This document shows positions 55,578-64,000 of a stretch of 64,000 bases of DNA, one piece after another. Position numbers and translations under genes: made by a program. The notes beneath the pieces were generated by a model that had not been told where the DNA came from, did no database searches, and saw only the letters and a list, made by a program, of their open reading frames with translations. Positions within the stretch are counted from its first letter, which is position 1; each line of letters begins with the position of its first letter. This stretch comes from DOZZ01 sp963792655 (GTDB taxonomy: Bacteria; Acidobacteriota; Terriglobia; Bryobacterales; Bryobacteraceae). Where the stretch lies: positions 1 through 64,000 of the forward strand of contig CAWBWU010000009.1 of NCBI GenBank assembly GCA_963792655.1, written 5' to 3'.

Positions 55578-58295
55578 ATGCCGACATCTCTTTCTGTCAA
55601 ACGAACGTCGCTACTGCTGCTTGCGGTTTCTACACTGACCGCCTCGACTGCCAGCCAATACAACCATCTGCCCATGCTGTTCAAGCCCGGCGTCGAACAG
55701 GGAACTTTTGCAGCACAAGGCCAGCACTACGCGTTGGCACTGAAGCCCGGAGCCGCTGAGTTAGAACTGCGCAAACAAAAGCATGCGGCGAAGGTGGCAA
55801 TCTCTTTCCCTGGCAGTAAGCCCTCCGCTTTGGTCGCGCAGCAACCGCAGAAAACAGTCGTAAGTGAGTTCCTGGGCAACGATCGATCACACTGGCGGAC
55901 CGGACTGCCGACCTTTGCACGGGTAACCGCAAATGGCGTCTACCCCGGAATCGACCTTACTTATTACGGCAACCAGGAACGGCTGGAATATGACTTTGTC
56001 GTCGCGCCGAACGCGCAGCCCGGACGCATCCGTATGCGCTTTGACAGCGATGTGCGGCTCTCATTGAACAGCGCAGGCGACCTGCTGATTCACACCAGCG
56101 CCGGCGACATAACCGAGCAGCGTCCGCTCGTGTACCAGACTATTTCGGGCGCCAGGCGTGAGGTGCGCGCAAGCTTCGCGCTGCTGGCCGGGAACACCGT
56201 TGGCTTCAATGTGGGCAACTATGACCACAGTCAGCCGCTGGTGATCGATCCGCAGATTTCTTACTCGTCGTTCGTCGGCGGCAGCGGTGAGGAGCAGGCT
56301 CTCGCGGTGGCCGTGGACAACTCTGGCAACGCGTATGTCGCCGGGTACACCACAACGAACAACAACGGAGATCTGGATGTGTTGCTCGCCTCCTTCAATC
56401 CGGCTGGCAACACGTTCAACTACATCGTTCAAGCCGGCGGTTATACGTATGGACTCGGCGGGTCTTCGGATGATGTCGGCAACGCGATCGCAGTCGATGG
56501 GGCAGGGAATGCCTATGTGGCCGGGCGCACCCGATCGAATGACTTCCCGGTGACCACTGGCGCTTATCAGTCGGCGCGCGCGGGCAACGACGATGCCTTC
56601 CTATTGAAGGTCGATCCTTCCGGGAAGACGTTGCTGTACTCGACGTATCTTGGTGGCGGAAGCACCGATGAAGCGTGGGGTGTCGCGGTCGATCCGGCAG
56701 GCGGCGTGTATGTCGCCGGCGATACGAACTCCGATAGTTTTCCCGTGACCAATGGTGTTTTCCAGAAGACTCGTTCCGGTGGCTACGATGCGTTCCTCAC
56801 GAAGTTTGCTGCTGACGGCACTCTTGTGTTCAGCACCTTCTTGGGCGGCAAGGGCGATGACCGCGCCTTTGCTATCGCGGTGGACGCAGCGGGCAACTCC
56901 TATCTGACCGGCAATACGCACTCTGACGAGTTTCCGGTGAGCGCAACGGTGCTGCAGACGGCGCGTTCCGGCGGCGATGATGGCTTCGTCGTCAAAATGA
57001 ACGCGAACGGCAGCAATGCGATCTTCTCGACTTACCTGGGCGGGTCGAGCGATGAGAACGCGATAGCGATTGCGCTCGACAGCGCCAACAACGTTTTCGT
57101 AGCGGGCACCACGGCTTCGAGCAATTTCCCGACAACGCCTGGAGCGTACAAGACCAGCTATTTCGGAGGCACGTCGGACATGTTTGTCAGCAGGATTGCG
57201 GCCGATGGCCGTTCCTTGCTCTACTCCACGTTTGTCGGGTCGCATGGAACAGACCGGGCGAACGGGATTGCCGTGGACAGCGCGGGCAACGCCGTGGTTG
57301 TGGGCGACACCGACTCCGATGAATACATGGTCACCTCAGACGCTGCACAGAATCGCCGCTCGGGCGGACTCGATGGCGTGATCACCCGGTTGAATCCGGC
57401 GGGCAACGCAGTGTTGTACTCCTCCTTCATCGGAGGCAAGGGCGACGATAGTGCCCAAGCCATCGCGATGGATGTGGCCGGCAACGCATACGTCGCGGGT
57501 TACACCGCATCTTCGAACTTCCCGGTAGCCAGTGGCGCAGCGCAAAGCTATCCCGGCGGTGGACCTTCGGACGCCTTCACGTTGAAGTATGTGTTCGGTC
57601 CGATTTTGCCCGCCGTCAGCACCAACGGTGTTGTGAACGCCGCCAGCTTTGCGGGTGGCGCGGCTGTTGCGCCCGGGTCCATCATCTCGATCTTCGGTTC
57701 GAGCTTTACGAAGATTCCGGTTGCGGCAAGTTCCACGCCGTTGCCCGTCAACCTTGCGGGTGTCGGGGTCACGATCAACGGCATCGCAGCTCCGCTATTC
57801 TATGTCGGCCCCAACCAGATCAACGCGCAAGTTCCCTATGAAGTACAGCCGGGTACCGCGAGCGTTGTGGTGACGGGAATTGCGGGCGCCTCAATGTCAA
57901 CAACGATTACGGTCGCGAAAGCCTCGCCGGGAATCTTCTTGAATGGCGCTCATGCCGTCGTGATCAATCAGGACGGAACGCTGAACACGACAGCGAACCC
58001 TGCGCATACGGGCAGCATTGTGACGGTGTATCTGAACGGCCTGGGCGCATTAGATCATCCGGTCCAGACCGGCGATGTTGCTTCGTCCGTAGTTCTGTCG
58101 CGCGCAAGCCAGAGCTACTTCGCCACGATCAATGGCCAGACCGCGATGGTCATGTATCTGGGATTGACACCCGGGTTTGTGGGGTTAGCCCAGGCAAACA
58201 TTGTCGTGCCTCCCGGCGTCACCGGCGATGTACCGCTCTTCATCAATGTCGGCGGTGCTCCGAGCAATACCGCGGTAATCTCAGTCGCTCCTTAG
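55578..58295 (+). CDS. Secreted SBBP-repeat protein with C-terminal TIGR03437 domain
   Basis: The product has about 905 residues. After a signal sequence (about 1-27, TASTAS) an N-terminal beta domain (LEYDFVVAPNAQPGRIRMRF and SYSSFVGGSG) leads into about seven SBBP repeats of the form GNAYVAGxTxSxxFPVT and YSTYLGGxxxDxAxAIAVD, which form a beta-propeller. The last 230 residues (VNAASFAGGAAVAPGSIISI, then NAQVPYEVQPG) are the TIGR03437 domain seen mostly in Solibacter-type acidobacteria. Function is unknown; an extracellular or surface role is likely. GTG 55563 is an alternative start. A long GC hairpin follows the stop. Confidence 0.82.
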   Translation: MPTSLSVKRTSLLLLAVSTLTASTASQYNHLPMLFKPGVEQGTFAAQGQHYALALKPGAAELELRKQKHAAKVAISFPGSKPSALVAQQPQKTVVSEFLGNDRSHWRTGLPTFARVTANGVYPGIDLTYYGNQERLEYDFVVAPNAQPGRIRMRFDSDVRLSLNSAGDLLIHTSAGDITEQRPLVYQTISGARREVRASFALLAGNTVGFNVGNYDHSQPLVIDPQISYSSFVGGSGEEQALAVAVDNSGNAYVAGYTTTNNNGDLDVLLASFNPAGNTFNYIVQAGGYTYGLGGSSDDVGNAIAVDGAGNAYVAGRTRSNDFPVTTGAYQSARAGNDDAFLLKVDPSGKTLLYSTYLGGGSTDEAWGVAVDPAGGVYVAGDTNSDSFPVTNGVFQKTRSGGYDAFLTKFAADGTLVFSTFLGGKGDDRAFAIAVDAAGNSYLTGNTHSDEFPVSATVLQTARSGGDDGFVVKMNANGSNAIFSTYLGGSSDENAIAIALDSANNVFVAGTTASSNFPTTPGAYKTSYFGGTSDMFVSRIAADGRSLLYSTFVGSHGTDRANGIAVDSAGNAVVVGDTDSDEYMVTSDAAQNRRSGGLDGVITRLNPAGNAVLYSSFIGGKGDDSAQAIAMDVAGNAYVAGYTASSNFPVASGAAQSYPGGGPSDAFTLKYVFGPILPAVSTNGVVNAASFAGGAAVAPGSIISIFGSSFTKIPVAASSTPLPVNLAGVGVTINGIAAPLFYVGPNQINAQVPYEVQPGTASVVVTGIAGASMSTTITVAKASPGIFLNGAHAVVINQDGTLNTTANPAHTGSIVTVYLNGLGALDHPVQTGDVASSVVLSRASQSYFATINGQTAMVMYLGLTPGFVGLAQANIVVPPGVTGDVPLFINVGGAPSNTAVISVAP

Positions 58296-58304
58296 TGAAG
58301 GCGC

Positions 58305-58331
58305 GGGCCCTGGATTCTGTTTCCGGGGCCC
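58305..58331. terminator. Possible bidirectional terminator hairpin between convergent genes
   Basis: GGGCCCTGG at 58305-58313 and CCGGGGCCC at 58323-58331 form a strong stem between the SBBP gene stop and the gpmI stop. No T run follows on either side, so termination would be weak or Rho-dependent. Confidence 0.4.
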
Positions 58332-58337
58332 TGCGAT

Positions 58338-59876
58338 TCACTTCACGCGCAGATCGATGCCGGTCATTTCTGCCGGCTGATGAACACCTAGCACGCCGAG
58401 AATCGTGGGCGCGAGATCCCGCAAAGCGCCATGCGGCTTCAGTTGTGCGCGGCTATCGTCCACCAATATCAGCGGCACTGGATTCGTCGTGTGATACGTA
58501 TGCGGGCCGCCGGTTGCGGGGTCGATCATCATCTCGGCGTTGCCGTGGTCCGCAGTAATCAGCCACGAAAAATTGTGTTCGCGCAGCGACTTCCAGATTT
58601 CTCCCAGGCAAGCATCGACGGTCTCGACCGCGCGGACGGTTGGCTCCATCTGACCTGAGTGACCAACCATGTCGGCGTTCGCGAAGTTCATCACGATCAC
58701 GTCGAAGACATTCTTGTGGATTGCGCGCGTGACCACTTCGGTGATGCCCGCGGCGCTCATCTCCGGCTTCAAATCGTACGTCGCGACTTTCGGGGACGCG
58801 ACCATCTCGCGCTCTTCGCCCCCATACGGCTTCTCGTTGCCGCCGTTGAAGAAGTAAGTCACGTGCGCATACTTTTCGGTCTCGGCCACGCGCAGGTTGC
58901 GCCAGTTTTCCTGTTCCATCACGTTGGCCAGGATGTGATTGGGATGCTCCTTCGGCAGCACGAAAGGTACGTCGAAAGCCTTGTCGTACTGCGTCATGGT
59001 CGTGTAGTGAAGGTGCTTGGGTGTTGCCGAGCGCGAAGGCTTCTCGAGCGTGGGGCTGATCAGAGCTTCGGTCATCTCGCGGGCACGGTCGGCGCGGTAG
59101 TTGAAGAAGATGACGCTGTCGTTGTCGCGTATCAAGCCAACCGGTTGTTGGTGCGCATCGACGATGGTGACGGGCTCCACAAACTCATCAGTGATGCCGT
59201 TCTGATAGGAAGAAGTAACAGCATCTACTGCGCTGGTAGCCTTGCGGCCGCTTCCGAGCACCATCGCGTCGAAGGATTTCTCAATGCGCTCCCAACGGCG
59301 GTCGCGGTCCATCGCGTAGTAGCGGCCGGAAACTGACGCGATCTTACCCGCGCCGATCTCGTTCATCTGCTTTTCGACCGCACGCAGATAGCCCGCGCCA
59401 CTCTCGGGCGCGGTGTCGCGTCCGTCCATGAAAGCGTGGACGAACACCCGCTCAACACCTTCTTGCTTCGCGAGCTTCAACAGCGCGAAGAGATGTTCGA
59501 GTTGTGCGTGAACACCGCCATCACTGCAGAGGCCCAGCAGATGCAACTGCCGGCCGTTGCGCGCATTGTGCATGGCGGCAAGCAGCAGCGGGTTGCGAAA
59601 GAATTCGCCATTCTGAATCATCAGGTCGATGCGCGTGACATCCATGTGAATGACCCGGCCCGCGCCCATGTTCATGTGGCCTACTTCGCTATTGCCCATC
59701 TGCCCTTCGGGGAGACCCACCCAGGGCCCCGAAGTGTGCACCAGCGCGTTGGGGAACTCGCGCAGGAGCCGGTCGTAAACCGGCTTGCGAGCCTGCGCGA
59801 TGGCGTTGCCTTCAACGGCTTCGCGGTATCCCCAACCATCCAGGATGGTCAGAACCAGCGGCTTTGGTTTCACCAT
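58338..59876 (-). CDS. gpmI: 2,3-bisphosphoglycerate-independent phosphoglycerate mutase
   Basis: GpmI interconverts 3- and 2-phosphoglycerate in glycolysis. The 512-residue protein shows the metal-binding LTILDGWG start, the phosphoserine nucleophile in GNSEVGHMNMG (Ser63) and the later TADHGNAE motif. Its start overlaps the enolase stop by one base (TAATG), so eno-gpmI is an operon for two successive glycolytic steps. Confidence 0.95.
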   Translation of the reverse strand: MVKPKPLVLTILDGWGYREAVEGNAIAQARKPVYDRLLREFPNALVHTSGPWVGLPEGQMGNSEVGHMNMGAGRVIHMDVTRIDLMIQNGEFFRNPLLLAAMHNARNGRQLHLLGLCSDGGVHAQLEHLFALLKLAKQEGVERVFVHAFMDGRDTAPESGAGYLRAVEKQMNEIGAGKIASVSGRYYAMDRDRRWERIEKSFDAMVLGSGRKATSAVDAVTSSYQNGITDEFVEPVTIVDAHQQPVGLIRDNDSVIFFNYRADRAREMTEALISPTLEKPSRSATPKHLHYTTMTQYDKAFDVPFVLPKEHPNHILANVMEQENWRNLRVAETEKYAHVTYFFNGGNEKPYGGEEREMVASPKVATYDLKPEMSAAGITEVVTRAIHKNVFDVIVMNFANADMVGHSGQMEPTVRAVETVDACLGEIWKSLREHNFSWLITADHGNAEMMIDPATGGPHTYHTTNPVPLILVDDSRAQLKPHGALRDLAPTILGVLGVHQPAEMTGIDLRVK

Positions 59877-61160
59877 TACTGACGAAACGCTTTCCTGCCA
59901 GCGAAGCGCGCCGACGAACCGAGCTTTTCTTCAATGCGCAGCAACTGGTTGTACTTGGCGATGCGGTCAGTACGGCTGGCGGAACCAGTTTTGATCTGGC
60001 CGCAATTGGTGGCGACCGCGAGGTCCGCGATAAACGGATCTTCGGTCTCGCCCGAGCGATGAGACGAGATCGAAGTGTAGCCCGCTTCGGCAGCCATCTG
60101 CATCGCTTCGAGCGTCTCGGTCAGCGTGCCGATCTGATTGACCTTGATCAGGATCGAATTCGCGGTGCCGGTTTCGATGCCGCGCTTCAGCCGCGCGGTG
60201 TTGGTGACGAAGAGGTCATCGCCCACGAGCTGCGTGGTTTTCCCGAGCGTGTCGGTCAGCAGCTTCCATCCAGCCCAATCGTCTTCCGACATGCCATCTT
60301 CGATCGACAGGATGGCCGGATACTGGCGCTTCCAGTTGGCCCAGAACTCCACCATCTGCTCGCTGCGTGCGCTCGCTCTTATCGGACTTCTTGAAGATGT
60401 ACTTGCCGTTCGAATAGAATTCGCTCGACGCGGGATCGAGCGTGATGCCGATCTGCTCGCCCATCTTGTAGCCGGCCTGGTGCACCGCTTCGTGAATCAC
60501 TTCAAGCGCTTCTTCGTTCGACTTCAGATTGGGCGCGAACCCGCCTTCATCGCCAACCGCGGTCGAGTAGCCCTTTTTGTGCAGAACCTTTTTCAGATTG
60601 TGGAAGACCTCCACGCCCATGCGCAGCGCTTCCGAGAAGCGATCGGCGCCAAACGGCGCAATCATGAACTCCTGAATGTCGACGGAGTTGTCGGCATGCG
60701 CGCCGCCGTTGATGATGTTCATCATCGGCACCGGCAGCACATTGGCGCCTACGCCGCCAAGATAACGATAAAGCGGAGTGCGTTGTGAAGCGGCAGCAGC
60801 GCGGGCCACGGCAAGCGAAACCGCAAGAATCGCATTCGCCCCCATGTTGCCTTTGTTGGGCGTGCCATCGAGCTGAATCATGAGGCGATCGATGCGTGCC
60901 TGCTGCGTTGCGTCCTGCCCTTGCAAAGCGGCGGCAATCTCGTGGTTCACATGATGAACGGCTTTCGTGACGCCTTTGCCCAGATAGCGCGCCGAATCAC
61001 CGTCGCGCAACTCTGCCGCCTCATGCTCGCCGGTGGACGCGCCGGACGGAACCGCTGCGCGCCCCGAGCTGCCGTCTGCCAGCAGCACTTCGGCTTCGAC
61101 AGTAGGGTTGCCGCGCGAATCGAGAATTTCAGTTCCGGCGATGCGGATGATCGTTGACAA
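59876..61160 (-). CDS. eno: Enolase (one frameshift)
   Basis: Enolase converts 2-phosphoglycerate to phosphoenolpyruvate. The start is TTG 61160 (LSTIIRIAGTEILDSRGNPT), with the ribosome site AAAGGAG nine bases upstream; a longer frame from 61217 adds an unusual leader. Catalytic elements are GNMGANAILAVSLAVARA, INGGAHADNS, GDEGGFAP, IEDGM and SHRSGETED. The frame breaks at about 60366-60375; the downstream frame resumes SEQMVEFWANWKRQYPAI exactly where expected. A broken enolase would be very unlikely in a living cell, so I read this as a sequence error. Full length is about 428 residues. Confidence 0.93.
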
Positions 61161-61231
61161 ATGAAAAGGCTCCTTTGGATTGGGTGGAACTTTTATTCTA
61201 CTTGGGGCGGGACTCACAGCATTTCAACGAG

Positions 61232-61304
61232 TCAGGGCACGACCGTAAGGAGAGTGCATCACTGGAGAGCAACTGACGCAGTCCTTTACGGTCGCGCTCC
61301 TGCA
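61232..61304. repeat. Intergenic inverted repeat related to the CGACCGT..GGAG family
   Basis: The arms TCAGGGCACGACCGTAAGGA (left) and TCCTTTACGGTCGCGCTCCT (right) are imperfect inverted repeats about 40 bp apart. The motif ACGACCGT-GGAG occurs also at 22147-22162 and 22338-22353. It lies between the eno start and the VOC gene. Confidence 0.55.
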
Positions 61305-61331
61305 TAGCCAGCAGGCGGTGGAGTCGCCAGG

Positions 61332-61805
61332 TTACTCGCGATCTGCGAAATATTTGACCGCAGCGGCGTGAGTAGTCTCGCGACTCTCTTCGTTGTTCTG
61401 TTGATTGATACCCCATTCGTGGCCGAAAGGATCAACGATCTTTCCGTAACGTCCACCCCAGAACATGTCTTGCACGGGCATGCTTACGCGCGCGCCCTCT
61501 TCGACGGCGCGGTCGACCACAGCGTCCGCGTCGTCAACCTGAAGCGTGATGCGCACGGCAGTACCCCCGAGAGTTTCCGGGGATCTGCAGGTCCCACCTT
61601 CGCTTGCCGGAAACTCGTCGCACACGAAGAACTTGTGTCCGTCCAATGACAGTTCACCGTGTATCAGCTTCCCGGTCACGGGTTGCGTCATTCGATCTAG
61701 CTCCTCGGCTCCAAAAACGGACTTGTAGAAGTCGAGCGCGGCGGCTCCGTTGCGAACGATTAACTCGGGGATGAACTGGTCTTCTCGATGCATGGTTTCA
61801 CTCAC
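61332..61805 (-). CDS. VOC-family protein (PhnB/glyoxalase-like)
   Basis: The 157-residue protein has one VOC domain. The N-terminal half shows PELIVRNGAAALDFYKSVFG and the C-terminal half VDRAVEEGARVSMPVQDMFWG and YGKIVDPFGHEWGI, the usual PhnB-like pattern. Members bind metal or small ligands; no substrate can be named. ATG 61805 or ATG 61793 (MHREDQF) could start it. It stands alone upstream of eno on the same strand. Confidence 0.82.
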   Translation of the reverse strand: MSETMHREDQFIPELIVRNGAAALDFYKSVFGAEELDRMTQPVTGKLIHGELSLDGHKFFVCDEFPASEGGTCRSPETLGGTAVRITLQVDDADAVVDRAVEEGARVSMPVQDMFWGGRYGKIVDPFGHEWGINQQNNEESRETTHAAAVKYFADRE

Positions 61806-62307
61806 GCCTAGGATGTCATACGCAACCGAAAAAACGATTGGCTACTTCATTGCTGGCTCCAATGGAACATAGAATGAGCGGTCCACGATCGTAATCCGAA
61901 TAACGAGCCGAAGGTATCCACTGCCCCGAAATTAGCAGCACTTCGGCTTCTACAGTAGGATTGCCGCGCGGAGGGCCGCACTCAAAGTATTTGAATAACT
62001 CCTGGCGGCCACTGAATAAAGGCGCCACTAGGAGGGCGCGATGAGAACGTTAGTTCTATGGTTAAGCCTTGCGAACTTGTATCGTTTGCGGCTCCATCTT
62101 CGATCGCGGCCAAGCGACTGAAACTAACCGTAAAAGAAGTCCCCGGCTTTGAGCAGTAAGGTTCGCTGGTTATCCGGATTTCAGTAACGAGTCCACCCAT
62201 CTAAGATGTTGCTCTTTCACGATCAGCACTCGTGATTAGTGGCTGCTGTTTGCCGCCTGCATTTCGATCTATGAGCCCCGACTGAACAATACGGGCCAAG
62301 CGACTAC
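61806..62307. other. Gene-free stretch with decayed sequence
   Basis: These 502 bp hold no confident gene. Short frames occur on the minus strand (for example one ending near 61982 that begins MGGLVTEIRITSEPYCSK) but without a recognisable domain. The 37-bp enolase-like segment at 61934-61970 is the only identifiable content. Confidence 0.5.
61934..61970 (-). pseudogene. 37-bp enolase gene fragment
   Basis: AGCAGCACTTCGGCTTCTAC and onward to CCGCGCG differs from 61081-61117 within eno at only two of 37 positions. On the minus strand it encodes RGNPTVEAEVLL, the same frame as the N-terminus of enolase, inside a short open frame with unrelated flanks. It looks like the remnant of a partial duplication or recombination product; only this window of eno is retained. 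Confidence 0.75.
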
Positions 62308-62793
62308 TTATTTAACTGGTTTTGGGACAGTACCGGTCCATGTCCAGGCAGCGATCTTCCACGCCGCACCCTCTTTGCGAAGAACGATCGCAATCCGTCC
62401 GGTCTCCCGCATCGAGACGCCCTTTTCCTTATAGGCATAGATGGAAGGGTAGATCAGATAAGCCTGCGCGGAGGTGATGTTTTTGACCATGGGCGCGCTG
62501 AGCGTGACCTTCGGTTCAGTTAAGCCGAGTTTCTTGGAGTTGGCCTCGAAGGCTGCGCCCCAGTCATCGAAGGCCTTGGGTCCGTTCCATGTATAAGGAG
62601 CGAACTCATCAATGATGCTGGTGCCGGCGGCCGAGTTCATTGCGGCAGACTTTGCCATATCGCCCGAGTTGAATCCGTCCATGAAGGTGCGAACCGCTGC
62701 TTCAGGAGTGGGTTGACCAGGTGTGGCGGCCGTACAGACGGCGGCGACGAAAAGTAGGGCAATGATACGAGTGTTCAGGTGAGATGCGAGCAT
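62308..62793 (-). CDS. Secreted NTF2-like/SnoaL-fold protein
   Basis: From ATG 62793, preceded by GGAGA, the product has 161 residues: a signal peptide (about 1-22, AVCTAA), then PEAAVRTFMDGFNSGDM, the opening helix of NTF2-like proteins, and a C-terminal strand pair with RIAIVLRKEGAAWKIAAWTW. Proteins of this fold bind small ligands or act as enzymes; none can be assigned. An upstream start at 62832 would add 13 residues without a ribosome site. Confidence 0.75.
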   Translation of the reverse strand: MLASHLNTRIIALLFVAAVCTAATPGQPTPEAAVRTFMDGFNSGDMAKSAAMNSAAGTSIIDEFAPYTWNGPKAFDDWGAAFEANSKKLGLTEPKVTLSAPMVKNITSAQAYLIYPSIYAYKEKGVSMRETGRIAIVLRKEGAAWKIAAWTWTGTVPKPVK

Positions 62794-63002
62794 CGATTCT
62801 CCGCGTGGTTTGAGGGTGACTGACTGTAACACAAGCAGCTTGCCCCTCCTCAGCGTGTATCCGCGCGTCCCTCCGCAGCTAGCAAATCACCGTGCTAACA
62901 TCGTCTAGCACTCGTCCGCTCTTCCCTCCACATTTCAGCGCGGCTGAACCGAGAGAAAGGCGGGGCTGTGCCGGTGCAGTTGTACTTTTTTGTACCAGGG
63001 CC

Positions 63003-63030
63003 TTGACTTTTACAGCCAAGTCCATATCAT
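63003..63030 (+). promoter_or_regulatory. Probable sigma-70 promoter of rpsU
   Basis: TTGACT at 63003-63008 and TATCAT at 63025-63030 are separated by 16 bases and lie 63 bases before the rpsU start. Just upstream TTGTACTTTTTTGTACCA forms a small hairpin, and CCGGAGAGATCCGG lies between promoter and gene. Confidence 0.5.
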
Positions 63031-63092
63031 ATCAGTACCTTCCGGAGAGATCCGGAGGTAAATCTGCCGATGGTTGGGAGGTGTTTTTTCGT

Positions 63093-63290
63093 TTGGCAGA
63101 GGTAAAAATTCAAGAGGGCGAAACTATCGAGAATGCCCTCCGGCGTTTCAAGCGTAAGGTCCAGCAAGAGGACATTATCAAGGAAGTCAAAAGACATTCC
63201 TTCTACTTGAAACCAGGTGAGAAGAAACGGGTCAAGCAAGCGCTGGCTCGTAAACGTAACCGGAAGAAGAGTCGCCGGGAAGTCGAGTAA
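63093..63290 (+). CDS. rpsU: 30S ribosomal protein S21
   Basis: S21 binds the 30S subunit near the anti-Shine-Dalgarno end of 16S rRNA. The 65-residue product starts at TTG 63093 (LAEVKIQEGETIENALRR) with GGGAGGTG about nine bases upstream. It has the family core FKRKVQQEDIIKEVK and a strongly basic tail (KQALARKRNRKKSRR). A longer open frame upstream is not S21-like and is ignored. Confidence 0.95.
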   Translation: MAEVKIQEGETIENALRRFKRKVQQEDIIKEVKRHSFYLKPGEKKRVKQALARKRNRKKSRREVE

Positions 63291-63368
63291 ATTAGCTGTC
63301 CGAGCTGCGGCCGAAGATCTCCCCTTCGGCCGCGCCAAGGCTGGGTCGCCTTGGGGAGTAAGTCATCC

Positions 63369-63671
63369 ATGGAGTTTCAGGATCGAGTCATCAAGTGCTG
63401 CGATTGCGGGTCTGATTTCATCTTCACCGCTGGCGAGCAGCATTTCTTCTACGACAAACAGTTCAAGAACGAACCCAAGCGCTGCAAGCTTTGCAAGAGC
63501 AAGCGGCAAGGCAACGGCCCCGCGAGTCCCATGCGCACCGAGACCATGACGAACTGTTCTCAGTGCGGGCGTGAAACCACGGTGCCCTTCAAGCCGACGC
63601 AGGGCAGGCCCGTCTTTTGCCGCGAATGTTTCCTGTCGCGCAAAGGCGCCGCCGCAGCCGCTACGGCTTAA
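63369..63671 (+). CDS. Zinc-ribbon protein with two CxxC pairs-of-pairs
   Basis: From ATG 63369 (after GGGGAG) the product has 100 residues with two zinc ribbons: CCDCG...CKLCK (about residues 10-44) and CSQCG...CREC (about residues 62-88). It resembles small bacterial zinc-ribbon proteins of the probable zinc-binding domain kind, found near translation genes. The role is unknown, perhaps binding of RNA or protein. It is 78 bp after rpsU and overlaps the convergent glmU stop by 11 bases. Confidence 0.82.
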   Translation: MEFQDRVIKCCDCGSDFIFTAGEQHFFYDKQFKNEPKRCKLCKSKRQGNGPASPMRTETMTNCSQCGRETTVPFKPTQGRPVFCRECFLSRKGAAAAATA

Positions 63672-64000
63672 GCGGCTCCGTTTTCTGGCGGCGCCTGCGC
63701 GCCCACCCTTCTTTCACCACTTGCCTGGCGCGGCCTACGGCCAGAGCCTCGGGCGGAACTGCGTGCGTAATGACCGAGGCCGCGGCCACATAAGCGCCTT
63801 CGCCTACTTCAACGGGCGCGACCAGGGTGGAATTGCTGCCGATGAACGAGCCATCGCCAATCACCGTCGAATGCTTGTGAACGCCATCGTAATTGCACGT
63901 GATGGTTCCCGCGCCGATGTTGCTGCGTGCACCGATAACCGAATCGCCAAGATACGCCAGATGATTCGCCTTGGCCTTCGCTCCCATGCGCGTCTTCTTG
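63661..64000 (-). CDS. glmU: Bifunctional GlmU, C-terminal part (5' end outside window)
   Basis: GlmU acetylates glucosamine-1-phosphate and then forms UDP-GlcNAc. The visible C-terminal 112 residues contain the left-handed beta-helix acetyltransferase region: KKTRMGAKAKANHLAYLGDS, IGAGTITCNYDG, IGSNSTLVAPV and AAASVI. The gene runs past position 64000, so the N-terminal uridylyltransferase is not seen. The frame stays open to the end of the window. Confidence 0.92.
   Translation of the reverse strand, partial: KKTRMGAKAKANHLAYLGDSVIGARSNIGAGTITCNYDGVHKHSTVIGDGSFIGSNSTLVAPVEVGEGAYVAAASVITHAVPPEALAVGRARQVVKEGWARRRRQKTEPLKP

Noticed and set aside
61982..62200. 72-residue minus-strand ORF in the gene-free stretch
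   Set aside because: It has no ribosome site, domain or partner, and sits in decayed sequence; listed only as part of the stretch description.
1..64000. tRNA or rRNA genes
   Set aside because: No T-arm consensus with a matching cloverleaf and no rRNA-like stretch was seen by eye; a tRNAscan-type search would be decisive.

Overview
The window looks like chromosomal DNA of an acidobacterium, most probably of the Solibacter/Bryobacter lineage. The evidence is GC-rich coding sequence on both strands, two tandem Oar-like TonB-dependent receptors with carboxypeptidase-regulatory N-termini, and a secreted SBBP-repeat protein that ends in what I recognise as the TIGR03437 domain, which is largely acidobacterial. 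The placement is an inference from gene content; no rRNA gene is present. I see no prophage, plasmid, CRISPR array or tRNA gene. Nearly everything is ordinary core or accessory chromosome.

Layout. 0-5.5 kb: the tail of an unrecognised gene, an intergenic palindromic repeat, a minus-strand run (dapA-like, galT, a dienelactone hydrolase-type gene, murI), divergent prmA, and a REP-associated tyrosine transposase bracketed by its own short palindromes. 5.6-12.9 kb: two paralogous TonB-dependent receptors, each with a terminator. 13-18.6 kb: a minus-strand operon larC-metG-tatD-polyprenyl synthase-cytochrome P460. 18.6-22.1 kb: a small conserved gene, then icd-purE-purK. 22.1-22.5 kb: tandem palindromic repeats, followed by a Gly/Tyr-rich secreted protein. 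23.1-29.9 kb: an overlapping minus-strand operon (S9 peptidase, thiE, two amino-acid permeases, purC). 29.9-34.9 kb: a DUF4230 protein, a peroxiredoxin and a large hybrid histidine kinase. 35-38.6 kb: a nitrogen block (beta-barrel porin, glnB, glutamine synthetase). 38.6-46.1 kb: small secreted and coiled-coil proteins, dnaE2, a double-VOC protein, a LytS/LytTR pair and a TPR-like protein with a haem motif. 46.3-55.5 kb: a BNR-repeat protein, a CelD-type acetyltransferase/GT4/methyltransferase trio, an APC permease with a Usp-like tail, a serine hydrolase and a YpfJ-type metallopeptidase. 55.5-64 kb: the SBBP/TIGR03437 protein, gpmI-eno, a VOC protein, an intergenic stretch holding a 37-bp eno relic, an NTF2-like protein, rpsU, a zinc-ribbon protein and the 3' end of glmU.

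Reading frames. At least ten genes, including eno, which should be indispensable, are interrupted by single-base indels, many in short homopolymers. Protein similarity resumes in another frame directly after each break. The simplest reading is uncorrected assembly or sequencing error rather than a cluster of pseudogenes. I annotate these genes as single CDSs with the break positions given.

Most unusual points: a two-level palindromic repeat landscape (REP pair plus transposase, and a separate 65-95 bp intergenic palindrome family, tandem at 22.1-22.5 kb); a DHDPS-family enzyme in which the Schiff-base lysine position is isoleucine; the Gly/Tyr-rich secreted protein; an eno fragment lying about 0.8 kb upstream of eno; and an in-frame TGA inside a coiled-coil gene. 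I found no convincing evidence for a wholly new multi-gene system.
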